DNA of 64,000 nucleotides from Candidatus Gastranaerophilales bacterium (GCA_944322615.1 CALUPH010000001.1:1-64000), one strand, 5' to 3'; positions 27,303-38,418 are shown, numbered from the stretch's first letter. Program-made: numbers and translations. Notes: generated by a model not told the origin, from the sequence alone.

Positions 27303-28058
27303 TTACTCTTTTATTTTCTTTTTTGCATTATCATCTGGTGAAGCAAAAGGGAACTCTATTTTAAATTCACTACCACAGGAAGAACTCTCGACCGAAATTT
27401 TTCCATTCATTTTTTCAACCAAAGTTTTTGTAATATACAAACCCAAACCGTTACCTTGGATTTTTCTTGTTAGAGGTGAATCCACTCTTGAAAATTTATT
27501 AAAAATTTTATTTATATCTTCTTTACTTATACCGATACCTTCATCTTTTACCGATATTATTAGAGAATTATTTTGATAATCAGGAACAACATTTACCTGA
27601 ACAGTTGAACCTTCATTAGAATATTTAGAAGCATTATCAATTAAATTAAGCATTATTTGCTGGAATTTATCTGTATCTATCAATATCTTAGGAATATTTT
27701 TATCAAAATTACAGATATATTTATGAGTTTTATACTGATTTTTAATCATTTGAACGGCAGCATCAATAAAAGGAGTCACATCAACTGTTTTATATATCAT
27801 CAACTCTTTATCAGACTGCATTTTAGATACTGTCAAAAGATTTTCAACCAAGCTTATTAAACGATTTGATTGATCTTTTATAATATGTAAAAATTTTTCT
27901 CTTTGTTCAGGTGTAAGCCTGTCATAAGAAGTTAAAAGAGTATCGGCAAAGCCCCTTATACTGGTTAAAGGAGTTCTTAATTCATGACTCACGGTTGAAA
28001 TGAAATCCAAATGAGCTTGCTCTAAGGTATTATTACTGTCATCTTTTACATTTACCAT
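27303..28058 (-). CDS. Soluble histidine kinase without sensor domain
   Basis: 251 residues. HisKA with His25 in STVSHELRTPLTSIRG, then the HATPase domain with N-box MLNLIDNASKYS, G1 VKDEGIGIS and G2 GNGLGLYITK. Only about 18 residues precede the dimerisation helix and there is no membrane segment or PAS/GAF domain, so the input must come through another protein or by dimer context. It precedes the response regulator by 4 bp. The start ATG has no Shine-Dalgarno sequence and lies 6 nt after TATAAT. It could be a shortened kinase, but the kinase core is complete. Confidence 0.9.
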   Translation of the reverse strand: MVNVKDDSNNTLEQAHLDFISTVSHELRTPLTSIRGFADTLLTSYDRLTPEQREKFLHIIKDQSNRLISLVENLLTVSKMQSDKELMIYKTVDVTPFIDAAVQMIKNQYKTHKYICNFDKNIPKILIDTDKFQQIMLNLIDNASKYSNEGSTVQVNVVPDYQNNSLIISVKDEGIGISKEDINKIFNKFSRVDSPLTRKIQGNGLGLYITKTLVEKMNGKISVESSSCGSEFKIEFPFASPDDNAKKKIKE

Positions 28059-28070
28059 GGCTATATTATA
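28059..28070 (-). promoter_or_regulatory. -10 box next to the histidine kinase start
   Basis: Minus-strand TATAAT at 28070-28065, then 6 nt, then the ATG at 28058. No ribosome-binding site fits in between, suggesting a leaderless transcript. Confidence 0.5.
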
Positions 28071-28142
28071 TAACTGTTTTCAGTTTTATTCCATAGTTAA
28101 TAAGGATTAAAGTACAAACAATCAAATAACATCAATATAAAA

Positions 28143-28171
28143 AAGGAGCAGATTTGTATTTTCTGCTCCTT
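28143..28171 (-). terminator. Terminator of the efflux operon
   Basis: Stem AAGGAGCAGA/TCTGCTCCTT with a 9-nt loop; on the minus strand it is followed by a T-run. It lies 20 bp beyond the TolC-like stop codon. Confidence 0.85.
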
Positions 28172-28191
28172 ATATATAAGTAAAACATTTA

Positions 28192-29925
28192 TTATAACAA
28201 ATCAACATCCGTTGCCTGAAGTGGCGACCCCATAAGTTTTTCTAAGTTAGCTGCAGATACATGGTAATTTAACAATGTACTGTAATATTCTAACTGAGAA
28301 TTTCTATATGTTGTCTCTGCATCTTTTAGTTCTATAGCATCACCTAAACCGACTTTATATCTCCCTGATGCTTGGTCATACTGTTCTTTTGCCTGATCCA
28401 TTGATAATTTGGCAACAGTAATACTTTCTTGTGCGTTAGTTAAAGTTATATAAGCTTCTTTTACATTGAAATAAACTGTTTGCTTAGTATTTTCATAATC
28501 AGCCAAATCTTTTTTATATGTAGCTTTAGCTTCATCAACTTGCTTCTTCAATAGCATTAAGTTTACGGTATTATAGCTTAACTCTGCTCCAAATTGGTAA
28601 CCATAGTCAGTATCAACTCGTTTACCACCTCTTGAATATGAAGCAAAACCTTGAAGATTAGGGGTAAATGCTCTTCTTGATGATCTTACAAGAAGTTCAG
28701 AGGCATCTGCTTTCTTTTTAGAAGCCAATAGTTCAGGACTCGTTTCAAACGCAGTATTAACAGCTTCTTCAACAGCTATATCATATGCTTTTGCCTTTAG
28801 GTTATCAATTACATCGTAATCGGAAATTTCAGGTGTACCCATTGCATTACTTAATTGAACATATGCTATTTTCAATGTATTTTTAGCTTTAATTAAATTT
28901 AGTTTGGCATTCCCTAAATTATATTCAGCAGTTAAAACATCAATCTTAGCTTTTGAACCTATATCATAATATGCTTTTGCTTGTTCTAAGTGAAGAGTAA
29001 AATCCTTAACGGTATCTTCGTATACTTTTACTTGCTGCTGTGCAAAAAGCAAATTATAATATGCTTGTTTTACATTGTAAATTACGGTATTTATACTGTT
29101 TTGAAGTTCAAATTTAGCAGATTCATAAGTATTTTTAGCCAAATCAGCTTGAGCTTTTGTTTTACCAAAGTCAAATAAAAGCAAATTACCTGATACTGAC
29201 GGAACATAGAACATATCGTATTTTTGAGTAGGAAAAGCAAAGTTTGAAACTTGCATATCATTTCTTGAATAGCTTATCCCGGCTGAAAAAGTAGGAAAAT
29301 AATTAGCCCAAGCTTGAGCAATTCTACTCTTATATATATCAGCATTACTCATTGCCATATGAATTAAAGGATGTTTTTCCAATGCGATTTTTACACACTC
29401 ATCAACTTCCATAATTCTTGTAGTTTGAACACTGCCCTCATAGGCTGTATTTGTCAATGTAGTTTTCTCTTCTGACTTTGTTACTGCAGGAGTCTCTGTT
29501 TTATTATCTTCTGACGTATTTTCAAGAGTAGTTTCAACTTTATCATCTTGTGTTTTCTCTGCAGTTTTTGCGGCATCTATTTTAGCTTTTTCAGCAGCTT
29601 TTTCCGCTTTAGCTTTTTCCTTTGCAGCTTTCTTTTCAGCTTTCTTAGCTTCTTTTTCTTGCTTATTTTTTTCTTTTTCAATTGCTTTTTCTGCTTTATC
29701 AGGTTCTACAGGTGCTATTTCTTTTGCAGAATCACTATTCTTTTTCTTTGTAAAGAATCCTTTTACTTTTTGAGAGAATGTAGCTTCATTATTTGTATTA
29801 CTTGCTTCTACGCTTGGAAGTGTAGGAGGAAGTTCATTTACAACCTCATCTCTAAAAGGATTATCTACAGCAAACACAGGATTTGCCAGTAATAAAAACA
29901 TAAATATAAATAATTTCTTGTTCAT
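28192..29925 (-). CDS. TolC-like outer-membrane efflux protein
   Basis: About 577 residues from ATG 29925 (a GTG nine bases upstream is also possible). Signal peptide ends near NPVFA. A Lys/Ala/Glu-rich region (about 45-135) is an unusual long insertion before the barrel. Two homologous OEP repeats follow (about 165-360 and 365-570), with typical helices such as YNVKQAYYNLLFAQQQV and YFNVKEAYITLTNAQESI. It forms the outer-membrane exit duct for the RND pump just upstream (gap of about 20 bp). Last gene of the marR efflux operon. Confidence 0.92.
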   Translation of the reverse strand: MNKKLFIFMFLLLANPVFAVDNPFRDEVVNELPPTLPSVEASNTNNEATFSQKVKGFFTKKKNSDSAKEIAPVEPDKAEKAIEKEKNKQEKEAKKAEKKAAKEKAKAEKAAEKAKIDAAKTAEKTQDDKVETTLENTSEDNKTETPAVTKSEEKTTLTNTAYEGSVQTTRIMEVDECVKIALEKHPLIHMAMSNADIYKSRIAQAWANYFPTFSAGISYSRNDMQVSNFAFPTQKYDMFYVPSVSGNLLLFDFGKTKAQADLAKNTYESAKFELQNSINTVIYNVKQAYYNLLFAQQQVKVYEDTVKDFTLHLEQAKAYYDIGSKAKIDVLTAEYNLGNAKLNLIKAKNTLKIAYVQLSNAMGTPEISDYDVIDNLKAKAYDIAVEEAVNTAFETSPELLASKKKADASELLVRSSRRAFTPNLQGFASYSRGGKRVDTDYGYQFGAELSYNTVNLMLLKKQVDEAKATYKKDLADYENTKQTVYFNVKEAYITLTNAQESITVAKLSMDQAKEQYDQASGRYKVGLGDAIELKDAETTYRNSQLEYYSTLLNYHVSAANLEKLMGSPLQATDVDLL

Positions 29926-29948
29926 TTTATCCACTCTACTCTATAAAA

Positions 29949-32900
29949 TTAATTATTAGTTTCTTCCTTCTTTTTTGATGACGCTTTTTCTACTAATGAT
30001 TGTACTAATACATAGAATACCGGTGTTAATATTGTACCAATTGTAGCAGCAGCAACCATACCACCAAATACAGTAGAACCAACAGCTATTCTACTTTGAG
30101 CACCTGCACCTGTTGCAAATACCATCGGTAATACACCAAATACAAACGCTAAAGCCGTCATCATAATAGCTCTGAATCTTAATCTGGCAGCTTCAATTGC
30201 CGCATCTTCAATACTTAAACCGTCTCTTTCATGTAAGTCTCTTGCAAATTCAACAATCAAAATAGATTGTTTAGCTGCAACACCGATTAAGGTAATCATA
30301 CCAACTTGAGCATATAAGTCAAAAGATAGTCCCATCATCATTTGGAATACCAATGCTCCTAGTGCTGCAATAGGCGCAATTAAAAGTACAGCAACAGGTA
30401 TTGACCAGCTTTCATACAATGCGACTAAGAATAGATATACGAATGTCAATGCTAAAGCAACAACAATACCAGTTTGACCTGATGATTCTCTTTCTTGCAT
30501 TGATGTACCAGACCAGTCATAACCGACATCTTGAGGAAGTGTTTTTATTGCAACTTCTTCCATTGCTTTCATTGCTTCACCTGATGATTTACCTGCTGAT
30601 GGTTGACCTGAGAATTGTACACTTCTATATTGATTGAATCTTGTAATAGAAGCAGCACCAACTGTTTGCTCTAGTTTTACCATCGTCATTAAAGGAACCA
30701 TTTGACCATTCATATTTTTTACATATATCTTTTCAAGGTCTGTCGCTTTATTTCTAAAGTCATCTTGTGCTTGTAATTGAACCCTAAATACACGGCCCAA
30801 TTTATTAAAGTCATTTACATAATATGAACCCAAAGTTGAAGCTAATGTTGAATATAGTTCTTGTATATTAACATTTTGTGCAAGCACCTTACTGTAATCA
30901 ATATTCAAACGGTATTGAGGAACATTTGCCTGATATGTTGTATATACACTTCTCAACCTTGGATCTGAATTTGCTGCAACAGTAAGCTTATTTGCAAAAC
31001 CTTCTATATCTTGAAGTGAATGTTCACCTTTTGATAGCATTTGGAATTCAAAACCACCTAACATACTCATACCTGATATTGCAGGAGGTGAAAGTGATAC
31101 TATTGAAGCTTCATTTATCTTTGCAGCTTTAGCTCTTATTTCTTTTAATATTCCATTATGAGATAAATCAGTAGGTCTGCCTTGTATCTTTCTTAAAATA
31201 TAATCCCAAGGATATATCTTTCTTTCATGCCAATCTTTCAATGGAGTAATACACATTGCTTGGTTTGTTGGCCCGATACCGGCAAATGTAATTATTCTTT
31301 CTTTTTCTATACCTTCTATTGTTTCAAGTTCTTTTGTTAATTTTTCAAGCACTTCTTGTGTTTTATTTAATGCACTACCAGGAGGTAATACAACTTGAGA
31401 AATTAATACAGCTTGGTCTTCATCAGGAATAAACCCTGTAGGTATGATATAGAATAATCCACCCATCAATAATATAAATACCGAATATAAAAATACTGTT
31501 AATTTTTTATTAAATATGAATTTTTTTACTGCATCCAAATATACTTGAGTAATTACTTCAAATTTTTTATCAAAAGCAACAAATACTTTTTTAATAAAAG
31601 CAGTAAAGAAATTACTTGGTTTTCTGTTTGGATCTTCTGCTCTTAATACGATACTACACATAGCAGGTGATAGTGATAAAGCACAAACTGCCGATAATGC
31701 AATAGAAACAGCAATACAAACAGCAAATTGTCTGTACATTAAACCCGATAAACCTGAGATAAAGGATACCGGTACAAATACAGCCATAAGAACCATAGCC
31801 ATTGCAACCAAAGCTCCGCCAACTTCTTGCATTGTTAACTGCGTAGCTTCTACTGGAGTTTTACCATCTTCTAAGTGACGTTTTACGTTTTCAATTACAA
31901 CAATAGCATCATCGACTACTACCGTAACCGCCAGTACCATCGCAAATAAAGTTAACAAGTTAATCGACATTCCAAATATAGGCAAGGCAGCAAAAACACC
32001 TATTAACGATACAGGTATTGTTACAAACGGTATTAATGTTGCTCTCCAATCACCTAAAAATAGGAATATTACTACAATGACGATTATAGCTGTCATTATA
32101 ATTGTAAAGAATACTTCTTTCATTGATTCACGAATGAATTTTGAATCATCATGCATCATTTTAACTTCTAACGAAGCAGGTAATGTCTTATTAATTTGTT
32201 CAACCTTTTTGTTTACAAGATTTACAACATCAATAGTATTAGCACCAGGCAATGGTACAACCTGAATAACTGAAGCAGGTTTACCATCAATTAACCCGAT
32301 TTTATCATATGAATATGCACCCAATTCAACAGTTGCAATATCTTTTATTCTTATTTGAGAACCATCTGTATTTGAACGTACAATTATTTCTTCAAACTCC
32401 TCAGGTTCAACCAAACGACCTTTAGTCATCAACGTCATTCTTAATGTTTGATTAGATTTACTTGGCAATGAACCTAATGCACCTGATGAAACTTGAACAT
32501 TTTGCGTTGCAATAGCAGCTTGAACTTCTGAAACAGACACATTCAAATTCGCCATTTTGGTTGGATTTAACCAAATTCTCATACTGTACTCACCGGCACC
32601 AAATACGTTTACTTCACCGACACCATTTAAACGTTTTATTTCATCTTTAATATATATAGTCGCATAGTTTGTCAAATCTAATTGACTCCAAGAACCGTCA
32701 TTTGAAACAAGGTTTAATATACAAGCACCGGCACCTGCTACTTTATTTGTTGCTGTTACACCTAAACGCTTAACATCTTCAGGTAATAATGGTTCTACTT
32801 GTTGAAGTCTGTTTTGTACGTTTACAAGGTTAATATCTTTATTTGTTCCAACTTTAAAATATATATTTAATGTATATGCTTCATCATAACAAGTTGAAGA

Positions 32901-33158
32901 CATATATAACATATTTTCAACACCGTTAACTTGCGACTCTACCAAAGAAGCTACTGAAGACTCGATAACAGAAGCACTTGCCCCAGGGTATGAAGCTTGC
33001 ACAGTTACCTGAGGGGGTGTAATATTCGGATATTTTTCTAACTGCAATCCGAACATTGATACCAAACCAACTAATGTAATAAATATCGATATTACCATCG
33101 CAAAACGTGGTTTAGTTATGAAAAAATATAATCCCTTTTTCTTTTTATTATCTTCCAT
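29949..33158 (-). CDS. RND efflux pump, HAE1 (AcrB/MexB) family
   Basis: 1069 residues with twelve expected membrane helices and two large periplasmic loops. Landmarks: N-terminal [21 protein letters not shown]4 with [16 protein letters not shown] carrying the proton-relay aspartates, [11 protein letters not shown] at the second-half start, and the C-terminal VGAAAKQ-like [17 protein letters not shown]. It exports amphiphilic compounds using the proton gradient, together with the adjacent adaptor and TolC-like protein. It starts 15 bp after the adaptor gene. Confidence 0.96.
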   Translation of the reverse strand: MEDNKKKKGLYFFITKPRFAMVISIFITLVGLVSMFGLQLEKYPNITPPQVTVQASYPGASASVIESSVASLVESQVNGVENMLYMSSTCYDEAYTLNIYFKVGTNKDINLVNVQNRLQQVEPLLPEDVKRLGVTATNKVAGAGACILNLVSNDGSWSQLDLTNYATIYIKDEIKRLNGVGEVNVFGAGEYSMRIWLNPTKMANLNVSVSEVQAAIATQNVQVSSGALGSLPSKSNQTLRMTLMTKGRLVEPEEFEEIIVRSNTDGSQIRIKDIATVELGAYSYDKIGLIDGKPASVIQVVPLPGANTIDVVNLVNKKVEQINKTLPASLEVKMMHDDSKFIRESMKEVFFTIIMTAIIVIVVIFLFLGDWRATLIPFVTIPVSLIGVFAALPIFGMSINLLTLFAMVLAVTVVVDDAIVVIENVKRHLEDGKTPVEATQLTMQEVGGALVAMAMVLMAVFVPVSFISGLSGLMYRQFAVCIAVSIALSAVCALSLSPAMCSIVLRAEDPNRKPSNFFTAFIKKVFVAFDKKFEVITQVYLDAVKKFIFNKKLTVFLYSVFILLMGGLFYIIPTGFIPDEDQAVLISQVVLPPGSALNKTQEVLEKLTKELETIEGIEKERIITFAGIGPTNQAMCITPLKDWHERKIYPWDYILRKIQGRPTDLSHNGILKEIRAKAAKINEASIVSLSPPAISGMSMLGGFEFQMLSKGEHSLQDIEGFANKLTVAANSDPRLRSVYTTYQANVPQYRLNIDYSKVLAQNVNIQELYSTLASTLGSYYVNDFNKLGRVFRVQLQAQDDFRNKATDLEKIYVKNMNGQMVPLMTMVKLEQTVGAASITRFNQYRSVQFSGQPSAGKSSGEAMKAMEEVAIKTLPQDVGYDWSGTSMQERESSGQTGIVVALALTFVYLFLVALYESWSIPVAVLLIAPIAALGALVFQMMMGLSFDLYAQVGMITLIGVAAKQSILIVEFARDLHERDGLSIEDAAIEAARLRFRAIMMTALAFVFGVLPMVFATGAGAQSRIAVGSTVFGGMVAAATIGTILTPVFYVLVQSLVEKASSKKKEETNN

Positions 33159-33173
33159 TTATCTTCTACCCAT

Positions 33174-34349
33174 TTATTTTGATTCTTCTACTTTATTTTC
33201 AGATAATTCAAGAGGTGTAGGTTTAACAACCTGACCAGGCATACGAATACTTTGAACACCTTTTGCAACAACATTATCAGTTATTTCAAGTCCTTCTTCA
33301 ACTATCCAATTTTTATTGATTTCTTGAGAAACCTGAATATTTTTTCTAACTACTTTATTATCAGCACCAACAGTCCATACATAATAACCTTGCGCATCAT
33401 TTAAAGCTGCAGATTGAGGAACTGTTAAAACTTTTCTTGGTTGTTTTGATTTAACTATTACACTAACAAAATCACCCGGAACTAAAAGCTCTTTATCGTT
33501 TTGGAATGTAGCTCTTAAATCAATAGTACCTGTTGTTTGGTCAACTTCATTACCAACATATTCAATCTTACCGACTTCATCATACATTGTTCCGTCAGCC
33601 AGTTGCAAAGTAACATCCATATTACTAAAATCTGCAGAAGCACCATGTTTTTTAAATTTTAAAAATTCACTGCTTTTTAAGTTAAATAAAACATATATAG
33701 GACTATTACTTACAACTCTGGCAATAGGACCTGTTTGTGTATTAACAAGGTTTCCTTCAGTAATAATAATTTTACCTATTTTACCGTCAACAGGTGATAA
33801 TATTTTTGTATAACTTAAATTCAATCTTGCATCTGCTAATTGAACTTTTGCCGCATCTAAAGCTGCTTTACTTGTATCTCTTGTTGCTAATGCTTGGTCA
33901 TAATATGATTTACTTACATAATCATTTTTAACAAGTTCTTTAGCCCTTGTTAATTCCTTTTCAGCATTAATCAAAGTCGCTTGCGCTTGTCTTACATTAG
34001 CTGCAGCAGTATTTACAAGGTTTTGATATTGATCAGGTTCTATTAAAAATAATAATTGACCTTTCTTTACCTTATCACCCTCTTTAAAATAACTTCTTTG
34101 CAGCCAACCGTTTATTCTTGCAACAATATCTACAGAATATTTTGCTTCGACTCTCCCAGCTGATTCAGATTTTGAATATGCATCCATTTCAACAGGATTC
34201 ATAATCTGAACTTCTTTTGGAACTTTAGCCGCTTTAGCTTGCATGTACCCTGTATACATACTATATACCTGTCTGTATCCGATTGAACCAAGTATAAATA
34301 CTATTAAAAATAATACTAATCTGTGTTTTTTATTTTTTAAGTATCCCAT
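33174..34349 (-). CDS. RND efflux periplasmic adaptor (AcrA/MexA family)
   Basis: 391 residues. One N-terminal membrane anchor (about 10-28), no lipobox. Lipoyl-like halves flank a helical hairpin: GWLQRSYFKEGDKVKKGQLLFLIEPDQY at the first half and ILSPVDGKIGKIIITEGNLV at the second. Beta-barrel and membrane-proximal domains follow. It links the inner-membrane pump to the outer-membrane channel. GAGG before the ATG; 25 bp after the marR gene. Confidence 0.94.
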   Translation of the reverse strand: MGYLKNKKHRLVLFLIVFILGSIGYRQVYSMYTGYMQAKAAKVPKEVQIMNPVEMDAYSKSESAGRVEAKYSVDIVARINGWLQRSYFKEGDKVKKGQLLFLIEPDQYQNLVNTAAANVRQAQATLINAEKELTRAKELVKNDYVSKSYYDQALATRDTSKAALDAAKVQLADARLNLSYTKILSPVDGKIGKIIITEGNLVNTQTGPIARVVSNSPIYVLFNLKSSEFLKFKKHGASADFSNMDVTLQLADGTMYDEVGKIEYVGNEVDQTTGTIDLRATFQNDKELLVPGDFVSVIVKSKQPRKVLTVPQSAALNDAQGYYVWTVGADNKVVRKNIQVSQEINKNWIVEEGLEITDNVVAKGVQSIRMPGQVVKPTPLELSENKVEESK

Positions 34350-34373
34350 TTTATATCCTCTATTTTCTATATT

Positions 34374-34811
34374 TTACTCTTCTAAAGTTAAATTATTTCT
34401 ATAAAAAACTATAGCTTCCACCATAACTGTTCTTCTTTCTTCACCGAGTTTTTCAAGTGCTCTGTATTCTGCATTTCTTGCTTTAGAAATTATTTTTTCT
34501 GCATATTCTAAACCTTTTTGTGTCAAAGAAATATTTTTATTTCTTTTATCAGAATTGGATTCAACGGGATTAGTTACTATTCCCTGTTCATTAAATCCCT
34601 TTATTATTGCATTAACTGTTTGTTTCGGTAAATAAGACAACTGTGTAATGTCCTTTTGTGTACAGCTTCTTTCCCTATGCAATATTGAAAGCACTTTTAA
34701 AGATTGAAGCGTTAAACCTACCGATTTTGCATATTCATTATAAAATCCGGATACACTAATGTGCATCTCCCACAACAATTTTGAACATTCTTGTACATTC
34801 AGCTTATTCAA
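34374..34811 (-). CDS. MarR-family transcriptional regulator
   Basis: 145 residues with the winged helix: KVLSILHRERSCTQKDITQLSYLPKQTVNAIIKGF, wing residues SNSDKRNKNISLTQKG, and a C-terminal dimer helix. The start is TTG at 34811 with AGGG 8 nt upstream. First gene of an operon with the adaptor, RND pump and TolC-like gene, so it probably represses that operon and itself, with ligands relieving repression (family knowledge). A matching dyad lies just downstream of the promoter. Confidence 0.92.
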   Translation of the reverse strand: MNKLNVQECSKLLWEMHISVSGFYNEYAKSVGLTLQSLKVLSILHRERSCTQKDITQLSYLPKQTVNAIIKGFNEQGIVTNPVESNSDKRNKNISLTQKGLEYAEKIISKARNAEYRALEKLGEERRTVMVEAIVFYRNNLTLEE

Positions 34812-34828
34812 GTGTAAAACCCTTATAT

Positions 34829-34859
34829 TAGTCCAATATCATACTGTCCCATTATGGAC
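34829..34859. promoter_or_regulatory. Putative MarR operator
   Basis: Dyad GTCC-CATTAT-GGAC at 34846-34859, plus a second TAGTCCAATA half-site at 34829-34838. On the minus strand it lies just after the -10 box, so a bound repressor would block initiation. Confidence 0.55.
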
Positions 34860-34860
34860 T

Positions 34861-34889
34861 ATTATCAAGCAAATTTTTCTTTATGTCAA
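34861..34889 (-). promoter_or_regulatory. Promoter of the marR-RND efflux operon
   Basis: Minus strand: TTGACA (34889-34884), 17-bp spacer, GATAAT (34866-34861). Near-consensus sigma-70-type promoter. Confidence 0.8.
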
Positions 34890-34891
34890 CA

Positions 34892-35371
34892 TTATTTAAA
34901 AAACTTTTCTCGAACTTTCAAATAATTATCCAATTCTTCTTTCATAATTGTTTTTTCTGCTGTTGAAGCCATATTTAGACTAAAACGATGCTCTATTTTT
35001 TTATCTGATATAAATAAACTTGGAAAACCCATAATATGGAACTTCTCAACTAATTCAGTATTATCTGGATTATCACAATTTACTGCAACAAAAGAATACT
35101 TATTTTTATATTTATCAGCAAATTCTCCAAAAACAGGCATATATTTTCTGCAATATCCGCACCAATCAACATAAAACATAATAACCATTGGTTTATCAAT
35201 TGCTTCTGCTTCCTTAAAAGAAATTATAGCCTTAGATGGAATTTCTATGGGTGCCTGTAAATTCTGCTGAGGTTTATATACAGGCAAACTGCTATTAAAC
35301 ACAATATAAGTATATGCTGCAAAACATACTGCAACAACTATAAACAAACCTATAAAAAATTTTTTCTTCAT
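34892..35371 (-). CDS. Membrane-anchored thioredoxin-like protein
   Basis: 159 residues. One N-terminal membrane segment (about 5-25), a short linker, then a thioredoxin fold with WCGYC (Cys71, Cys74) and the cis-proline in GFPSLFIS. It probably faces outside the cytoplasmic membrane as a thiol-disulfide oxidoreductase. The start overlaps the glgC stop by 4 bp (ATGA), so it is translationally coupled to glgC. Its stop is just beyond the efflux promoter. Confidence 0.88.
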   Translation of the reverse strand: MKKKFFIGLFIVVAVCFAAYTYIVFNSSLPVYKPQQNLQAPIEIPSKAIISFKEAEAIDKPMVIMFYVDWCGYCRKYMPVFGEFADKYKNKYSFVAVNCDNPDNTELVEKFHIMGFPSLFISDKKIEHRFSLNMASTAEKTIMKEELDNYLKVREKFFK

Positions 35372-36603
35372 AATTTAGCCCCTTTCGGAACAACAGTAAC
35401 CCCACCGGGTGAAACTAAAAATCCTCTTGCTTTATCTTCTTCCGGATTTATACCAATCTTTGTATATGGCGGAATTTCAACATTTTTATCTATTATAGCC
35501 TTTCTTATTTCAGAATATCTTCCTACATTAACATTTTCCATTAATATTGAATCTGTCACATTAGAAAAACTATTTATTCTTACCTGTGGAGACAATACAC
35601 ATCTTGAAATACTTCCACCTGAGATGATACAACCTTCAGATACCATAGAGTTTGTAGCCATACCTACTCTATCTCCTTCTTCCCAAATAAATTTCGCCGG
35701 CGGGAAGTTATAATTATATGTTCTTAAAGGCCAATCCGTACAATATAGATTTAACTCAGGTTGATAATTTAATAAATCCATATTTGCTTGCCAATAACTG
35801 TCTATGCTTCCGACATCTCTCCAGTACCCTCTTTCAGATTCAGTCATACCTGTATATTCATTCTGTGAAAAATCATATACATATATATTCTGACCATCTT
35901 TAAGCATTTTCGGGATAATATTTTTACCAAAATCATGACTTGATTCGGGATTATTTGCATCTTCTTGAACTTCCTTAACCAGTTCTTCCGTTTCAAATAT
36001 ATAATTACCCATAGATGCCAAACACATATCAGGTCTATTTGGAATACACTTCGGTTTATCTTTTGGCTTTTCCTGAAAACCTGTTAATTTCCAATTTTCA
36101 TCAACTTCAATTATTCCGAATTCACTTGCTTCTGATATTGGAATTGGAATAGCTGAAATTGTAAGTACAGCTTCTTTTTGTTTATGAAATCTCATCATCT
36201 GAGAAACATCCATTCTGTATATATGGTCACCGCCAAATACACAAACATGTTTTGGTTTTTCATCATATATATGTGTCAAATTCTGATAAACAGCATCAGC
36301 TGTACCTTTATACCAATGTCCATCTATTCTCATTTGAGCAGGAACTAAATCTATATATTGTCCTAAGATAGGAGAAACAGGCCAGCTCCTCGCTATATGT
36401 TGATTTAAAGAATCTGATTTATATTGAGTTAAAATTTTTAATTTATAGAAACCTGAATTAATAAAATTATTAATTACAAAATCAATAATCCTATATCTAC
36501 CTCCAAACGGAACCGCAGGTTTAGCCCTGTCCCTTGTCAAAGGGAAAAGCCTTTTTCCTTCTCCGCCTGCAAGAATCATTACAAGTGATGTATCTAATGC
36601 CAA
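35368..36603 (-). CDS. glgC: Glucose-1-phosphate adenylyltransferase
   Basis: 411 residues. Nucleotide-binding N-terminus [43 protein letters not shown] and GDHIYRMD are all present, with a C-terminal left-handed beta-helix ([15 protein letters not shown]). It makes ADP-glucose for glycogen synthesis and is normally the regulated step. The start codon is TTG with AAGGAG 8-9 nt upstream. Between lepA (12 bp upstream) and the thioredoxin gene. It pairs functionally with the GH57 enzyme in this window (inference). Confidence 0.96.
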   Translation of the reverse strand: MALDTSLVMILAGGEGKRLFPLTRDRAKPAVPFGGRYRIIDFVINNFINSGFYKLKILTQYKSDSLNQHIARSWPVSPILGQYIDLVPAQMRIDGHWYKGTADAVYQNLTHIYDEKPKHVCVFGGDHIYRMDVSQMMRFHKQKEAVLTISAIPIPISEASEFGIIEVDENWKLTGFQEKPKDKPKCIPNRPDMCLASMGNYIFETEELVKEVQEDANNPESSHDFGKNIIPKMLKDGQNIYVYDFSQNEYTGMTESERGYWRDVGSIDSYWQANMDLLNYQPELNLYCTDWPLRTYNYNFPPAKFIWEEGDRVGMATNSMVSEGCIISGGSISRCVLSPQVRINSFSNVTDSILMENVNVGRYSEIRKAIIDKNVEIPPYTKIGINPEEDKARGFLVSPGGVTVVPKGAKL

Positions 36604-36615
36604 GATATTTCTCCT

Positions 36616-38418
36616 TTAGTTATCATCTAAACTTAAAACGGCCATAAACGCCTCTTGCGGAACCTCTACCCGACCTACAGCCTTCATACGTTTTTTACCT
36701 CGTTTCTGCTTTTCGAGTAATTTTCTTTTACGAGAGATGTCTCCGCCATAACATTTATCTAATACACTTTTTCTTAAAGCTTTTATATTTGTCCTTGCGA
36801 TAATTCTTCCGCCGATTGCAGCTTGAATTGCAACTTCAAACATCTGACGCGGAATAATATCTTTTAATTTTGATGTTAACTTCTGCCCAACATAAAACGC
36901 ACTGTCTTTATGTACTATTGCACTTAGCGCATCAACGATTTCCCCCGCCAAAAGAATATCTAATTTAACCAAGTCAGAGCGTTTATAATCGCTAAATTCA
37001 TAATCTAAACTTGCATATCCTTTTGAACGTGATTTTAATTGATCATAAAAATCTGTAATAATTTCACTCAACGGAATTTCATAGTGAAGTGAAACTCTGA
37101 CTTTATCCAAATATGTCATATTTTGGAAAATACCGCGTTTTGATTGAGCAAGTTCCATTAATAATCCGACATAATCATTCGGAGTAATAATTGTCGTCTT
37201 TACATAAGGTTCTTCTATATAATCACGGTATTGAGCATCCGGTAAATTTGCAGGGTTATCAATTTCAACAACTTCCCCATTTGTTTTGTGAACTCTATAT
37301 ATAACACTTGGCGCTGTTGTAACAAGAGTAAGATTATATTCTCTTTCTAATCTTTCTTGAGCAATTTCCATATGAAGCATACCTAAGAAACCGCATCTGA
37401 AACCAAACCCTAAAGCAGATGATGTTTCCGGTTCAAAAGTAATACTTGAATCATTTAATTTTAATTTTTCTAAAGCTTCTTTTAAATCTTGATATTGATC
37501 ATTATCTACAGGATACAATCCTGAAAATACCATCGGAAGTGCTTCTTTATACCCTGCCAATGGCTCTTTTGCACCGTTTTCAACATGAGTTATTGTATCA
37601 CCTACAAATCTTGTAATTTCCTTTATAGAACAACCCATATATCCAACATCACCTGTTTTTAATTCTTTTACAGGAACTCTATGCGGATTCAAATAACCAA
37701 GTTCGGTAATTTCATATTCCTTACCCGTTGCCATAAATTTAATTTTATCACCGAGTTTAATATTTCCATCTATAACCTTAAAGAAACATAAGGTTCCAAG
37801 ATACTGGTCATATGCACTATCAAAAACTAAAGCTCTTAAAGGTTTATCAGAAGTATCCTCAGGCGGCGGCACAAATTCAACAACCGCTTCCAAAACATCC
37901 TCTATTCCAATACCTTCTTTTGCACTGACAGGTATTGCCATTGATGCGTCAATACCTAAGACTTCTTCTATTTCTTCTTTAACTCTTTCAACATCAGCTG
38001 ATGGCAAATCTATTTTATTGATAACAGGAATTATCTCCAGATTTTGTTCGATAGCAAGATATACATTTGATAAAGTCTGTGCTTCAACTCCTTGAGTCGC
38101 ATCAACAATTAACAAAGCACCTTCACAAGCTGCTAAAGAACGTGAAACTTCATATGAAAAATCTACATGCCCTGGCGTATCAATCAAATTAAGGACATAA
38201 TCTTTCCCATTTTTTGCTTTATAATTCATCCTTGCAGCATTTAACTTAATCGTAATACCGCGTTCACGTTCAATATCCATAGTATCAAGCAATTGATCCT
38301 GCATGTCACGCTGCGCTATAGTACCTGTTTTTTCAAGTAATCTGTCAGCTAATGTCGACTTCCCATGATCAATATGAGCGATGATACAAAAATTTCTTAC
38401 ATTATCAATATATTTCAT
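36616..38418 (-). CDS. lepA: Elongation factor 4
   Basis: 600 residues. GTPase motifs: [10 protein letters not shown] (G1), RGITI (G2), DTPGHVDF (G3) and NKIDLPSAD (G4). Domains like EF-G II, III and V follow, then the LepA-specific C-terminal domain ending [20 protein letters not shown]. It remodels stalled ribosomes. First gene of lepA-glgC-trx. A TATAAT sits 11 nt before the ATG and there is no Shine-Dalgarno sequence. Confidence 0.97.
   Translation of the reverse strand: MKYIDNVRNFCIIAHIDHGKSTLADRLLEKTGTIAQRDMQDQLLDTMDIERERGITIKLNAARMNYKAKNGKDYVLNLIDTPGHVDFSYEVSRSLAACEGALLIVDATQGVEAQTLSNVYLAIEQNLEIIPVINKIDLPSADVERVKEEIEEVLGIDASMAIPVSAKEGIGIEDVLEAVVEFVPPPEDTSDKPLRALVFDSAYDQYLGTLCFFKVIDGNIKLGDKIKFMATGKEYEITELGYLNPHRVPVKELKTGDVGYMGCSIKEITRFVGDTITHVENGAKEPLAGYKEALPMVFSGLYPVDNDQYQDLKEALEKLKLNDSSITFEPETSSALGFGFRCGFLGMLHMEIAQERLEREYNLTLVTTAPSVIYRVHKTNGEVVEIDNPANLPDAQYRDYIEEPYVKTTIITPNDYVGLLMELAQSKRGIFQNMTYLDKVRVSLHYEIPLSEIITDFYDQLKSRSKGYASLDYEFSDYKRSDLVKLDILLAGEIVDALSAIVHKDSAFYVGQKLTSKLKDIIPRQMFEVAIQAAIGGRIIARTNIKALRKSVLDKCYGGDISRKRKLLEKQKRGKKRMKAVGRVEVPQEAFMAVLSLDDN

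Noticed and set aside
29548-29892. A 114-residue Phe/Ser/Cys-rich frame opposite the TolC-like gene
   Set aside because: It mirrors the Lys/Ala/Glu-rich insert of the real gene and has an implausible composition.
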